From: Deltaproteobacteria bacterium
GTDB lineage: Bacteria; Myxococcota_A; UBA9160; UBA6930
Assembly: GCA_028817435.1 (NCBI GenBank)
Contig: JAPPPQ010000031.1
Coordinates: 1-64,000 of the forward strand
DNA length: 64,000 nucleotides
Reading direction: 5' to 3'
Part shown: piece after piece, positions 10,267 to 19,076 of the stretch
Numbering within the stretch: the first letter of the stretch is position 1
Layout of the letters: the number at the start of each line of letters is the position of its first letter
The notes under the pieces: generated by a model
Database searches by the model: none
Told to the model about the DNA's origin: nothing
The model's input: only the letters and a program-made list of their open reading frames with translations
Program-made: the position numbers and the translations under genes

Positions 10267-10611
10267 TTAGAGCTCCCAGAGCCCGTGGTGAATCCCGCCG
10301 AGGATATAGATGGCGAACTTGCCCTGTCCGGGGATTTCCAGGGGCGGGTGCGCGATTTCGGCGCCGGCGGCTTCCGCGGCTGCGGCAGCGGCGGCCACAT
10401 CGTCCACGAGCACATACGGGCGGACCACCGGCTCCTCCGTCTCGCGCATGGGCGCGCGCACGCCGATGCGGCCACCCCCGGCGATCTCCGCCGTCCGGGC
10501 GTTGCCAAGCGCCGGTTCGGGTTCGCCGAAGCGGACGCCGTGAAGCGACTCGAGGGCGTTGCAGGTAGACGCCACCTCGGGCGTCACAATCTCCAGGTAA
10601 TGGACCTTCAT
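10267..10611 (-). CDS. VOC/glyoxalase-fold protein
   Basis: A 114-residue protein with one vicinal-oxygen-chelate type repeat pair: MKVHYLEIVTPEV at the start, then PYVLVDDV (about 71-78) and YILGGIHHGLWEL at the end. These proteins bind a metal and act on small diketone- or catechol-like substrates, or bind drugs. The start is chosen at the ATG after a GGGAGG site; a longer in-frame extension upstream is intergenic. It is convergent with the Type IIG gene, five bases separating the two stops. Function within the family is not assignable. Confidence 0.78.
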   Translation of the reverse strand: MKVHYLEIVTPEVASTCNALESLHGVRFGEPEPALGNARTAEIAGGGRIGVRAPMRETEEPVVRPYVLVDDVAAAAAAAEAAGAEIAHPPLEIPGQGKFAIYILGGIHHGLWEL

Positions 10612-10684
10612 TGAAACCTCCCGAAGCAAGGGTAGCTGTGCCGCCGGAGAAAATGAAAGCGCCGCAGCCCCAGGCGCGGCGGAG

Positions 10685-10852
10685 CTACCGCCCCCCTCCT
10701 CCGCAAGCGCGCGACTGCGCTCTCGTAGATTTGGAGATCCAGTCAACCTTGTTCCTGCTCGCCCACTCTGCCATTGCCTCCCCAACGCTCTCAAGCAGCA
10801 ATGTGGTTCCGATGTTTTTCATAGGATGACCACTCTCAGTCGAAGTAGCCAT
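10685..10852 (-). pseudogene. Possible truncated restriction-endonuclease remnant
   Basis: A short frame (about 55 codons) starts inside the last bases of the methyltransferase gene, overlapping it by 17 bases as partner endonuclease genes often do. Its first ~45 residues (with MKNIGTTLLLESVGEAMAE) look like ordinary coding sequence. It then runs abruptly into a G+C-rich Arg/Gly tail near 10,730 and stops. I read this as the 5' stump of a deleted downstream gene. No domain is recognisable, so this is a tentative call. Confidence 0.3.
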
Positions 10853-11948
10853 GCTCAACGATGACTTTCTCAATGAGATCCCGGCGCAGGTTCAGGGCGG
10901 AATTGGTGGAGCGGAAGGCGGTCTTCTCCCACGGATGGCGGCGCAGCCGCCGGCCAATCTCCTGCTTGCGGCGCAGGAGAATCACGCCGTATCCACGCCG
11001 GTGCGGGAGCTCTTCGAAATCGGCATAGGCCCGCATGCCGCCGTAGCAGGTGGAAGGCAGGTAGATGTCGCACTTTCCGATCAGCGCCTTGTTGCGGGTG
11101 CTGGCAGGCGTTCCGCCATCGGAGAGAGAAACGACCTGTGCATAGGTCCAGCAGGTTTTCTCGGGAGTGCGCACGATGTGCTCCACGCCGACTTTCGTCC
11201 ACACCTGAAATACCGTGCTGATGTCAATGTCTTCCCCCGTCGAGCGCCGGAACGAGTTGGGCGGCATATCCTCGGTATGGGCCAACTGGTAATTCCGCAC
11301 GCGCTTGCCGGGCACGCCCTTGCCGCGGCTCGCAAAGAGCTGCGGCAGAACAAAGCCCGTGAGATCGGCAAACCCGCTGGCGTGATTGAGAAACTGCAGC
11401 GCGAGATGCCCGCGCAGGCCGAACGGCGGATTGCCGACGACGGCGAACTTTCGGGCCTTCCCGTTCTGGCGGGGCCGCCACTGCAGGAAATCGGCGGTGA
11501 CAAGCCTGTCGCTTGCGCCGAAGGCGTCGCTGCCGGGGTCAATGTCCACCCCGGTGCGCCGCCTGGGCGGCAGCAGCCGGTAAAACCACCCGCAGCCCGC
11601 AGAGGGCTCAATGAAGTGATAGCGCCGCAGGTCAATCTGCAAATTTGCGGCGACCTTTTGGAACACCGCGAAGCAGCGCTTCGCGGCTTCGGGCTTGGTG
11701 TAATACTGGTCCTTGTCGCGGACCGGATCGGCGAGCTGCTTGGAGATCTCTCGCGCCGGACGCCCGAGCATCCGCATGAAATCCTGGGTGTATTGGGGGG
11801 GAACCCGTTCCTGCTCAATCCAGCGCTTCACCGTATTGGGGTGCAGGCTGAGCCGGTCCGCAATCTCGCCCGGCCCGTGGCGAGTCAAAAGCCGCCGGAA
11901 CATCGCGTCCGCCTTCCGCCGGGCCGCACCGCGCCGGGAATCCGGCAT
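10836..11948 (-). CDS. DNA adenine-N6 methyltransferase with N-terminal helix-turn-helix, apparently orphan
   Basis: A 370-residue protein from an ATG preceded by AAGGGGGG; a longer frame opens at 11999. Residues about 25-45 form a helix-turn-helix-like segment (GEIADRLSLHPNTVKRWIEQE), which may bind DNA or autoregulate. QYYTKPEAAK (81-90) is the motif X region, EPSAGCG (114-120) motif I and NPPFG (173-177) motif IV, indicating N6-adenine methylation. No intact endonuclease gene is adjacent; only a short truncated frame follows. It may be a remnant of a Type II system or a solitary methylase. Confidence 0.8.
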   Translation of the reverse strand: MPDSRRGAARRKADAMFRRLLTRHGPGEIADRLSLHPNTVKRWIEQERVPPQYTQDFMRMLGRPAREISKQLADPVRDKDQYYTKPEAAKRCFAVFQKVAANLQIDLRRYHFIEPSAGCGWFYRLLPPRRRTGVDIDPGSDAFGASDRLVTADFLQWRPRQNGKARKFAVVGNPPFGLRGHLALQFLNHASGFADLTGFVLPQLFASRGKGVPGKRVRNYQLAHTEDMPPNSFRRSTGEDIDISTVFQVWTKVGVEHIVRTPEKTCWTYAQVVSLSDGGTPASTRNKALIGKCDIYLPSTCYGGMRAYADFEELPHRRGYGVILLRRKQEIGRRLRRHPWEKTAFRSTNSALNLRRDLIEKVIVEHGYFD

Positions 11949-12051
11949 CACTACCCCCCTTTTGGATTGGGCAGTGAATCCCGAATGGGTGCGACACATC
12001 CGGTCTCACCTCTCCCCTTCCCCCGTGGGGATTGGCGTGGGCGCCGAAGCC

Positions 12052-12282
12052 TCAGGTGCGGGGGGTGGCGCGTTTTTGCTTTTGGCGCTGCAGCCAGGCG
12101 AGGGTGCGGTCGCGCCAGCGGCGCGGGGCTTCGAACTCAAAGGCCAGCACGGCCAGGCCGGTGGCGATGATCAGCACGCCGGGGCCGGGGGTGACGATCA
12201 TCACCGCGCCGATAATCACCAGCGCGCCGCCCACCACGCCGATCATCAGGCGCCACAGCAACAGGCCCGCCAGCCGGATCAT
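12052..12282 (-). CDS. PGPGW-type small membrane protein
   Basis: A 76-residue protein with two hydrophobic segments (about 12-32 and 35-48) joined by TPGPGVLIIATGLAVLAFE, close to the PGPGW transmembrane family signature. The C-terminus is Arg/Lys-rich and probably cytoplasmic. It begins 16 bases after the PspC-domain gene stop, so the two are likely one operon. The family's function is uncharacterised; envelope stress is a guess from the PspC partner. Confidence 0.75.
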   Translation of the reverse strand: MIRLAGLLLWRLMIGVVGGALVIIGAVMIVTPGPGVLIIATGLAVLAFEFEAPRRWRDRTLAWLQRQKQKRATPRT

Positions 12283-12298
12283 TGCGGCGCGGGGGCGC

Positions 12299-12778
12299 TC
12301 ACCGCTCGGCCGCCCCCGCCCCCGCTTCGCTCTCGCCGTCCCGCTGCGCGCCGATGCGCCCGCCCGCGCCGCCGTTGGCCGCGCCGTAGGGCGCGCTGCC
12401 GCCCGCGCCATAGCCACGCCCGCCGTCCGCGCCATAGCCGCCCTGGTCTGCGCCATAGGCGCTGCCGCTCTGGCCCGCGCTGCTTTCGCTGCGGCGCGCG
12501 CCGAAGCCGAAGCTGCTGACGGCGTTTACCACGCGGTCGAGTCCGGAGGGCTCGCCGGACTCCGGGGGCGTCAGAAACCACAGCGCCAGGTAGAGCAGCA
12601 GCGCGGCGCTGCGCGTGCTGGGCACCACGGCGGCCACCAGAAACAGCCCGCGCACCAGGGGCAGCGGAATCTCGAGCTGCCGCGCCATGGATGCGCAGAC
12701 CCCGGCGATCATGCGCTCGGGGCCGCGCTGCCATTCGGCCAGCTTGCGCCGCCCCTGCTCAAAGGCCGTGTTCTCCAT
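12299..12778 (-). CDS. pspC: PspC-domain membrane protein
   Basis: A 159-residue protein. Residues about 17-72 match the PspC domain: MIAGVCASMARQLEIP followed by two hydrophobic stretches ending in LALWFLTPPESG. PspC proteins sit in the inner membrane and sense or relay envelope stress in the phage-shock response. The C-terminal half is low-complexity (Gly/Ala/Tyr-rich, repeated YGA units) and is probably disordered. A GGAGG site lies about 8 bases before the ATG. No pspA or pspF is adjacent. A divergent flavin oxidoreductase gene starts 122 bases away. Confidence 0.8.
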   Translation of the reverse strand: MENTAFEQGRRKLAEWQRGPERMIAGVCASMARQLEIPLPLVRGLFLVAAVVPSTRSAALLLYLALWFLTPPESGEPSGLDRVVNAVSSFGFGARRSESSAGQSGSAYGADQGGYGADGGRGYGAGGSAPYGAANGGAGGRIGAQRDGESEAGAGAAER

Positions 12779-12900
12779 GGCTCTGCCCTCCGGGCGCGGT
12801 TCGCAAATGCCGGGGGACGCAGCATACAATCTTTCCGCCGCCCGCGCCGCCGCCGTGCTATACCCCACGCCGCGCAAGGCGCTTCACAAGGGAGGCTTCC

Positions 12901-14118
12901 ATGAAGTTCGGCATCTTCTACGAGCACCAACTGCCCCGGCCCTGGCAACCCGGCGACGAGCGCAAGCTCTTCAACGACGCCCTCGATCAGGTGGAGCTGG
13001 CCGACCGCCTGGGCTTCGACTTCGCCTGGGAGGTGGAGCACCACTTCCTGGAGGAATACTCCCACTCCTCTGCGCCGGAGGTGTTTCTGGCCGCCTGCTC
13101 CCAGCGCACCAGGCAGATTCGCCTGGGCCACGGCATTGTGCTCATGCCGCCGGGCTACAACCACCCGGCCAAAATCGCCGCGCGCATTGCCACGCTGGAT
13201 TTGGTATCCGGCGGCCGCGTGGAATTCGGCACCGGCGAATCCGCCTCGCGGCTGGAGCTGGAAGGCTACGGCGTGGATCCCGCCCAGAAGAAGCGCATGT
13301 GGCGCGAGGCCACCGAGCAGGTCTGCAATATGCTGGTGATGGATCCCTACCCCGGCTATCAGGGCGAGTTCTTCTCCATGCCATGCCGCAACCTGGTGCC
13401 GAAGCCGGTGCAGCGCCCGCACCCGCCGCTGTGGGTGGCCTGCTCGAACCGCGAGACCATCCTGGAAGCCGCGCGCTGCGGCCTCGGCGCGCTTACCTTC
13501 GCCTTCATCAGCAAAGAGGAAGCGCAGCAGTGGGTGCGCGATTACTACGACACTTTCAAGAAGGAGTGCGTGCCCATCGGCCACTGCGTCAACCCGAACA
13601 TCGCCATGGTGGCGGGCTTTTCGGTGCACGAAGACGAGGCCGAGGCCCGGCGGCGCGGCGAAGAGGGCTTCAAGTTCTTCGGCTTCGCGCTGGCGCACCA
13701 CTATGTGTTCGGCGAGCAGCGCCCTGGCCGCACGAACATTTGGCAGAGCTTCGAGCAGCTCGGCGACCAAATGCCCGGCCCCGAGGGCCGCGCCATCGGC
13801 ACCCCCGCGCAGGTAAGTGAAACGCTGCGCGAAATGTCGGAATCCGGCGTGGACCAGGTGGTGTTTATTCAGCAGGCCGGGCGCAACCGCCACGAGCACA
13901 TCTGCGAGAGCCTGGATCTCTTCGCCCGGGAGGTAATGCCCGAGTTCAAGGAGAAGGAGGCGCTGCGGCTGCAGCGCAAGGCCGAAGAGCTCGCCCCCTA
14001 CATTGAGGCCGCCATGGAGCGCAAGCAGCGCATGCCCGAGCTGGCCGATGCGGAGATTCCCGGCGTCCCCGCCTACGGGCGGCCGGAGGCGGAGCAGGGG
14101 AACCAGATCAAGCTCTAG
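12901..14118 (+). CDS. LLM-class flavin-dependent oxidoreductase (luciferase-like)
   Basis: A 405-residue luciferase-like monooxygenase (FMN or F420-type TIM barrel). It opens with MKFGIFYEHQLPRPW and carries the family blocks FAWEVEHHF, VLMPPGYNHPAKIAA and LDLVSGGRVEFGTG. The C-terminus includes the usual GTPAQV segment followed by DQVVFIQQAG. Such enzymes oxidise or desulfurise small organics, or in actinobacteria reduce with F420; the substrate is unknown here. GGGAGG lies seven bases before the ATG. The stop abuts the stop of the convergent cytochrome gene with no spacer. Confidence 0.87.
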   Translation: MKFGIFYEHQLPRPWQPGDERKLFNDALDQVELADRLGFDFAWEVEHHFLEEYSHSSAPEVFLAACSQRTRQIRLGHGIVLMPPGYNHPAKIAARIATLDLVSGGRVEFGTGESASRLELEGYGVDPAQKKRMWREATEQVCNMLVMDPYPGYQGEFFSMPCRNLVPKPVQRPHPPLWVACSNRETILEAARCGLGALTFAFISKEEAQQWVRDYYDTFKKECVPIGHCVNPNIAMVAGFSVHEDEAEARRRGEEGFKFFGFALAHHYVFGEQRPGRTNIWQSFEQLGDQMPGPEGRAIGTPAQVSETLREMSESGVDQVVFIQQAGRNRHEHICESLDLFAREVMPEFKEKEALRLQRKAEELAPYIEAAMERKQRMPELADAEIPGVPAYGRPEAEQGNQIKL

Positions 14119-16518
14119 TTACTTCGGCTGCCGGGCTTCGGCGAGCCGCCGCGCCCAGTGGCGGGCGCGCTCCCGGTCGCCAGCTTCGGCGTAGAAGGCG
14201 GCGAGGGCCTGCAGCAGGCCGGGGTGCCGCGGCGCCATGGCGATGCCGCGCAAAAAGGCGCGCTCGGCGGCGGCGCGCTTTCCGGCGCGCTGCCAGGCCA
14301 GGCCGAGGTTGTAGAAGGTGCGCGGATGGGGCGCGCGGGTGGCGGCAGACTGCAGGGCGGCGGCGGCCTCGGCAAAGCGGCCCGCTTCGGCCAGCAGCAG
14401 GCCCAGGGCGTAGCGCAGCTCGGCGGCCTGGGGCGCAAAGCGCAGGGCGCGGCGCAGCACGGCCTCGGCTTCGGCGGCGCGGCCAGCAGCGCTGTGCAGG
14501 CGGGCGATTCCCAGCGCGGCCGGGGCAAAGCCGGCGTCCAGCCGCAGCGCCTCGGTGTAATGGCGCAGGGCTTCGGCGGCGTTGCCGCGCAGGGCGGCCA
14601 GCGACGCCAGCTGGCTGCGCGCGCCGGGGGTGTCGCTCTGTGCGCGCCAGGCGCGCTCGGCATCGCGCAGCTCGGCGGCCAGGGCGCGGGCGTCGCCGCC
14701 GCGCAGCCCGGAATCGGCGGCGGCCAGTGCCAGGGCTGCCTCCCGGCGGACGGCGCGCAAATTGTCGCGCAGCAGCGGCGCCGCTATCTGCCGCCGCTGG
14801 GCGGGCGGCAGCCCGGCGCTGGCCCGCGCCGCGGCGAAGCGCAGCAGCGGCGCAGATTGCGCCGCCGCGCGCAGGGCCTCGATCTGCGCCGCGCCGGAGA
14901 CCAGCGCCGTGGCCCGGGCGATTTGCGGTGCGCGCGCATCTTCCGCCAGTTGCGCCAGCGCCCGCGCCGCGCCCGGCCCGCCGCCGCGCCCCGCCGCAAG
15001 CAGCGCGCTCCAATGAGACACGCCGCGCGCGCCACCCTCGCCGGAGGCGCCCCCGCCGCGCGCTCGCTCGTCCCCGCCGCGCAGCCCGCCACCGCCGCCC
15101 TTGGCGCGCGCGCCCTCGCCACCGCTGCGCCGTCCGCCGCCGCCCTCGCCCGCGCCGCGCCAGGTTGCGATTTGCGCCGCCGCCCAGTCTGCGCTCTCGC
15201 CCGCGTGGCAACTGGTGCAGGGGTTGGGAGCGCCGAAGCGGGCGAGTTCGGGGCGCGGAATGCGGAAGGAGTGATCGCGGCGGTCATCCACGGCCATGTA
15301 GGTGCGCGCGGGCATATGACAGGAGACGCAGCGCGCGGCGGCAGACTCCGGCGGGTGATGGTGATGGGAGGGCGCGTCGTAGCGCTTTGCCGCAAGCGAG
15401 GCGAAGCGCGGCGGGGGGCGCGGAGAGTGGCAGCGCGTGCACAATGCATCGCCCTCGGCGCGGGTGGCGGCGCGGTGCGCATCGTGGCAATCGCCGCAGG
15501 TGACGCCCTGCTGATGCATGCGGCTCTGCAGGAAAGAGCCCCACACATACACCTCGCCCCGAATTTGCCCGTCGGCGTAGTAGAGGCCGGGCGCGAGCAG
15601 CGCCGGGGCATAATCGTCGAGCAGCGGCCCGCCCGGCTGCGGCTCTGCGGTGAGCGGCGCGCGGCGCGCATGGCAGCGCCCGCACTGCGCCACCTCTCCC
15701 GCGCCGGAGAAATCCACGGCGAGCCCCACCGCCGCCGCGCGGCCCTTCGCGCCCGTCGCCTCCGCCGCGCTGCCCGCCGCGCCGTCCCACGCACCTTCCG
15801 CCGCGCCCGCCGCCTCTCCCGCGCCGCCCGCAGCGCCCGCAGCGCGGCCCGGCCCGCGCCGGGAGTCTTTGCGCGCCCAGGCGATGTGGTTTGCGCCGGG
15901 GCCGTGGCAGGCCTGGCAGCCGACATTCATCTGCGCCCAGGTGGTCCGGTAGGCGCGGCGCTCGGGGTCGTAGCCGCGGCGCAGCGCGGTGGAGTGGCAG
16001 GCGGCGCACTGGTGATTCCAGGTCTGCTGCGCGCCGGTCCAGTGAAAGGGATCGCCGGGGGCGGGGGGCGCAGCGGCCTCCAGGTGAAACCAGCGCTGGC
16101 CGCCCGCGGCGGCGGGGCGGGTGTCCCAGGCTACGGGGAAGTTCTGCAGCCGCCCGCCGGGCAGCGCAATCAGCAACTGCTGCAGCGGCTCGACGCCGAA
16201 AACATGGGTGGCCTCGAAGCGCCGCCGCCGGCCGTCGGCCCCCGCGGCCTCTACAAAGAAGCGCCCGCCCTGCTGCAAAAAGCGCAGGCGCTCGCCGCCG
16301 GCCTCAACCTCCGCGCCGCCGAAATCGCCCAGAACGCTGCCGGGCGCGGCGGCCTGCATGGCGAGGGCGTGGTGAGAGCCGCGCCAGGCTTCGGCCGCGC
16401 CGGGGTGACAGGCCGCGCACTGGGCCTCCGCCACATAGCGCGGGTCGGCGCGCTGCCCCGGCTGCGCCCCGCCACAGGCGAGCGCAAAAAACAGGGCGAA
16501 TAGCGGGGCCGGGCGCAT
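14119..16518 (-). CDS. Octaheme c-type cytochrome fused to TPR repeats, probable lipoprotein
   Basis: A 799-residue exported protein. A short hydrophobic leader ends in ALACGG, a plausible lipobox. Eight CxxCH haem-binding motifs are visible (CAACH twice, CQACH, CGRCH, CGDCH, CTRCH, CVSCH, CTSCH). The C-terminal third is Ala-rich tetratricopeptide repeats. Two low-complexity Gly/Ala/Arg blocks separate the haem groups and look like linkers. The layout resembles periplasmic multihaem-TPR proteins related to nitrite reductase-type cytochromes; electron transfer or protein complex assembly is inferred. No reductase or maturation genes are adjacent. Confidence 0.85.
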   Translation of the reverse strand: MRPAPLFALFFALACGGAQPGQRADPRYVAEAQCAACHPGAAEAWRGSHHALAMQAAAPGSVLGDFGGAEVEAGGERLRFLQQGGRFFVEAAGADGRRRRFEATHVFGVEPLQQLLIALPGGRLQNFPVAWDTRPAAAGGQRWFHLEAAAPPAPGDPFHWTGAQQTWNHQCAACHSTALRRGYDPERRAYRTTWAQMNVGCQACHGPGANHIAWARKDSRRGPGRAAGAAGGAGEAAGAAEGAWDGAAGSAAEATGAKGRAAAVGLAVDFSGAGEVAQCGRCHARRAPLTAEPQPGGPLLDDYAPALLAPGLYYADGQIRGEVYVWGSFLQSRMHQQGVTCGDCHDAHRAATRAEGDALCTRCHSPRPPPRFASLAAKRYDAPSHHHHPPESAAARCVSCHMPARTYMAVDDRRDHSFRIPRPELARFGAPNPCTSCHAGESADWAAAQIATWRGAGEGGGGRRSGGEGARAKGGGGGLRGGDERARGGGASGEGGARGVSHWSALLAAGRGGGPGAARALAQLAEDARAPQIARATALVSGAAQIEALRAAAQSAPLLRFAAARASAGLPPAQRRQIAAPLLRDNLRAVRREAALALAAADSGLRGGDARALAAELRDAERAWRAQSDTPGARSQLASLAALRGNAAEALRHYTEALRLDAGFAPAALGIARLHSAAGRAAEAEAVLRRALRFAPQAAELRYALGLLLAEAGRFAEAAAALQSAATRAPHPRTFYNLGLAWQRAGKRAAAERAFLRGIAMAPRHPGLLQALAAFYAEAGDRERARHWARRLAEARQPK

Positions 16519-16692
16519 CGGGGGCCGGGCAGCCTACCATCCACCGCCGCGCCGGAATTCCGGGGAGGCTGTAACAAAGCGGGGCGGCGGCTCGTAGAAA
16601 AACCGATGCTGGCCACTTGCGCAGCGCGGTGGGAGAGCCCTTTGCCCGGGCCGTCGCACCTTTGGGGGCGCGGCCCGGCGCGCGGAGGTCTG

Positions 16693-17274
16693 TTGGACGA
16701 CAGGGCGCACGGGACGGCGGGGGAGGAATCGCTGGAAGCCGTGCTGGAGCGCGCGGCTTTGGGCGACCGCGAGGCATTCGCCCGGCTGTGGAAGCGCTTT
16801 GCCGGCGATTTGCTGCGCCTGTGCCGGCGCATGCTCGATTCCGACGCCGAGGCCGAGGACGCCCGCAGCGAATCCTTCCTGCGCGCCTGGCAGGCGTTCG
16901 CCAGTTACGACCGCGCGCGGCCCTTCCGCACCTGGCTGCTCTCGGTGGCCGCGCATCACTGCGTGGACCGGCTGCGCCGCCGGGCGGGCGAAGGGCGCAT
17001 TTTCGATTCCGCCGAGCTGGACGGCGCGCTGCCCTCCGGCGCGCCCGGCCCGCTGAGCGCCGCGCTGCTGCAGGAGCAGAGCGGCAGGCTGCAAGACGCG
17101 CTGGCCGCGCAACCGGCGCGCTTTCGCGCCGTGCTGGCGCTGCGCTACTTCGCCGAAATGCGCTACGCAGAAATCGCCGCCGCCCTGGGCATTGCGCCGG
17201 AGCAGGTGGGCGTGCTGCTGTTTCGCGCCAAGGCCCGCCTGCGGGCCACCCTGGCGCAGGAGCTTCGCCGGTGA
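16693..17274 (+). CDS. ECF-type RNA polymerase sigma factor
   Basis: Sigma-70 family group 4 factor, 193 residues from the chosen TTG, which sits four bases after GGAGG; an ATG at 16606 would add 29 residues with no ribosome site. Region 2 runs from about residue 17 (FARLWKRFAGDLLRLCRR) through SFLRAWQAF and PFRTWLLSVAAHHCVDRLRRR. Region 4 is near the C-terminus (AEMRYAEIAAALGIAPEQVGVLLFRAKARL). It overlaps the next gene by four bases (GTGA), and that gene starts with an anti-sigma zinc finger, so the pair is a sigma/anti-sigma module. Confidence 0.9.
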   Translation: MDDRAHGTAGEESLEAVLERAALGDREAFARLWKRFAGDLLRLCRRMLDSDAEAEDARSESFLRAWQAFASYDRARPFRTWLLSVAAHHCVDRLRRRAGEGRIFDSAELDGALPSGAPGPLSAALLQEQSGRLQDALAAQPARFRAVLALRYFAEMRYAEIAAALGIAPEQVGVLLFRAKARLRATLAQELRR

Positions 17275-18992
17275 GCTGCAGGCCCGAAGCCGTGCTCAGC
17301 ACCTATGTGGACGGCGGCCTGCCCGCCGCCGAATCCCGCGCGCTGGAGACCCACCTGGTGGGCTGCCAGCGCTGCCGCCGGGGCGTGGTGGCGCTGCGCG
17401 AGGAAGCGGCGCTGCTTTCCGCCGCGCTGTGCGGCAAGCTGCCCCCGGACGCCGCCCCCGCCGTGGTGGCAGGCCCCGCCCGCGCCCTGTGGACCGGCCT
17501 GCCGCTGTGCCTGGCCGCCGTGCTGGCCGCCAGCAGCGTCCTTTCCTTTTTGTTTGAGGCCCGGCTGCCGGCCGGCTTCAACTGGCTTCACCCTGCGCGC
17601 CTGATGGGAGTGAATGACATGTTGTGGGATCTCTTCAATTTGCTTCGCAACGAGGCATCGGGCTGGCTGCAACTCGCCGTGGGACTCGGCACGCTGGCCA
17701 GCCTGGCCGCCATGGGCAGCTTCCTGGCCGGGGCGCTGTTGCGGCGCGTGGCGGGAAGCACCGCGCTGGCGCTGCTGCTCTGCGCCGGCACCGCGGGTTT
17801 TGCCGCGCCCGCCGGAGCCGCCCCCGAATTTCGCATGGGCGAAGAAGGCGGCCGCCTGGCGCGCGATCTGCACGGCGTGGGAGACAGGGACGCCGCAGAC
17901 AGCGAGCACATTCGCGTCGAGCCCGGCGAGCGCGTCGAAGGCGGCCTGTTCGCCGCGGGCGAATCGGTCACCCTGGAAGGCGAGGTGGACGGCGATGTCT
18001 TCGCCTCTGCCCAACGCATCACCATTCTCGGCACGATTTCGGGCAATCTCATCGCCCTGGGCGAGACCATTGATCTGAGCGGCGTGGTGCAGGGCAGCGT
18101 GTTTTCCGCCAGCGAGCGCTTTGAGTTGAACGGCACCGTGCAGCGCAGCGTTCACGCCGCCTCCCGGGAGATTCACATTGGAGAATCGGGGAGCATCGGG
18201 CGCGATGTTTCCGCCGCGGCGAGCCGGCTGGAGGTGGAAGGCAGAGTGGCCCGGGATCTGAACGCCGCGGTGCACGAATTGCAGCTCAGCGGCGAACTGG
18301 GGCGCGATCTCAGCGTCGCCGGCGACGAGGTCGACATTTTGGACGGCGCCCGGGTGGGCGGCGGCATTTCGGCGCTGCTGGAAGACGCGGATGAAATGAA
18401 AATTGCCCGCGGCGCGCAGGTGGCCGGCGAGGTGCGGAAGCGGGTGCGCGGGGAAACCGACCGCTCGCACATGGAGCGCTACCTGAGCTGGGACTTCTAC
18501 AGCTGGAAGCTGGTGTGGCTGGGCTCGGCCTTCGCCATGGGGCTGTTGCTGCACACGCTGCTGCCCGGGCTGTTCCGCGTCGGAATCCGCGACGGCTCGG
18601 ATTTCGGCGTTTCGCTGCTGCTCGGCTTCGCCGCCTTTGTGGTGACGCCCATCGCCTGCCTGATTCTCATCGCTACCTGGATCGGCATTCCCATCGCCGC
18701 GCTGGGCGCGGCCCTGCTTGGGGCGGCCTGGTATCTGTCGAATCTGGTGCTGGCAATGCTCATCGGGCGCTGGCTGTTGCGCCACACCGCCATGGCAAAG
18801 AGCGAGGAGATGCTGGAGTTCGGCATGACGCTGCTGCTGGGGCTGCTGGTCTGGTCGCTGCTGCGCAGCCTGCCCTTCGTGGGCATTCCCCTGCGGCTGG
18901 TGCTGATTCCCATGGGCGTGGGCCTGCTGATCCGCCACGGCTACGCGCACTGGCGCGCGAGCCGCGGACTCGCCCCCGCGCCTTCCTGGTAG
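17271..18992 (+). CDS. Membrane anti-sigma factor fused to a bactofilin-like beta-helix
   Basis: A 573-residue protein starting at a GTG that overlaps the sigma gene stop. Residues 1-40 form a zinc-binding anti-sigma domain (SCRPEAVLSTYVDGG, then HLVGCQRCRRG with the H-x3-C-x2-C pattern). Hydrophobic segments follow near residues 70-90 and 130-180. A long stretch of short repeats (residues ~220-390; GEVDGDVFASAQRITILGT-type units) resembles the polymer-forming bactofilin/DUF583 right-handed beta-helix. The last ~150 residues contain about four membrane helices. I infer that it holds the sigma factor at the membrane and reports on an envelope or polymer state. The domain combination is unusual. 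Confidence 0.82.
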   Translation: MSCRPEAVLSTYVDGGLPAAESRALETHLVGCQRCRRGVVALREEAALLSAALCGKLPPDAAPAVVAGPARALWTGLPLCLAAVLAASSVLSFLFEARLPAGFNWLHPARLMGVNDMLWDLFNLLRNEASGWLQLAVGLGTLASLAAMGSFLAGALLRRVAGSTALALLLCAGTAGFAAPAGAAPEFRMGEEGGRLARDLHGVGDRDAADSEHIRVEPGERVEGGLFAAGESVTLEGEVDGDVFASAQRITILGTISGNLIALGETIDLSGVVQGSVFSASERFELNGTVQRSVHAASREIHIGESGSIGRDVSAAASRLEVEGRVARDLNAAVHELQLSGELGRDLSVAGDEVDILDGARVGGGISALLEDADEMKIARGAQVAGEVRKRVRGETDRSHMERYLSWDFYSWKLVWLGSAFAMGLLLHTLLPGLFRVGIRDGSDFGVSLLLGFAAFVVTPIACLILIATWIGIPIAALGAALLGAAWYLSNLVLAMLIGRWLLRHTAMAKSEEMLEFGMTLLLGLLVWSLLRSLPFVGIPLRLVLIPMGVGLLIRHGYAHWRASRGLAPAPSW

Positions 18993-19004
18993 CGAATAAC
19001 GGGC

Positions 19005-19034
19005 CGCCCGCCCGCGCAGGTGCGCGGGCGGGCG
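19005..19034 (+). terminator. Strong GC hairpin after the anti-sigma gene
   Basis: A perfect 14-bp stem (CGCCCGCCCGCGCA with its complement) around a two-base GG loop lies 12 bases after the stop at 18992. No T-tract follows, so it may work as a transcript-stabilising hairpin or need Rho for termination. Confidence 0.55.
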
Positions 19035-19076
19035 AAACCCGCCACACTGGTCCGGACGCAAAGTTGGAGGTCCCCG

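Noticed and set aside
7181-11948. DISARM or BREX locus
   Set aside because: No DrmA/B/C, PglZ or BrxC-like genes are found beside the methyltransferases.
12299-12470. Tandem DNA repeat array in the PspC gene
   Set aside because: Gly/Ala-rich low-complexity coding sequence without a constant unit; not a CRISPR or satellite.
14158-16503. A 781-codon open frame antisense to the octaheme cytochrome
   Set aside because: Composition-driven shadow; the reverse frame contains eight CxxCH motifs and a leader peptide.
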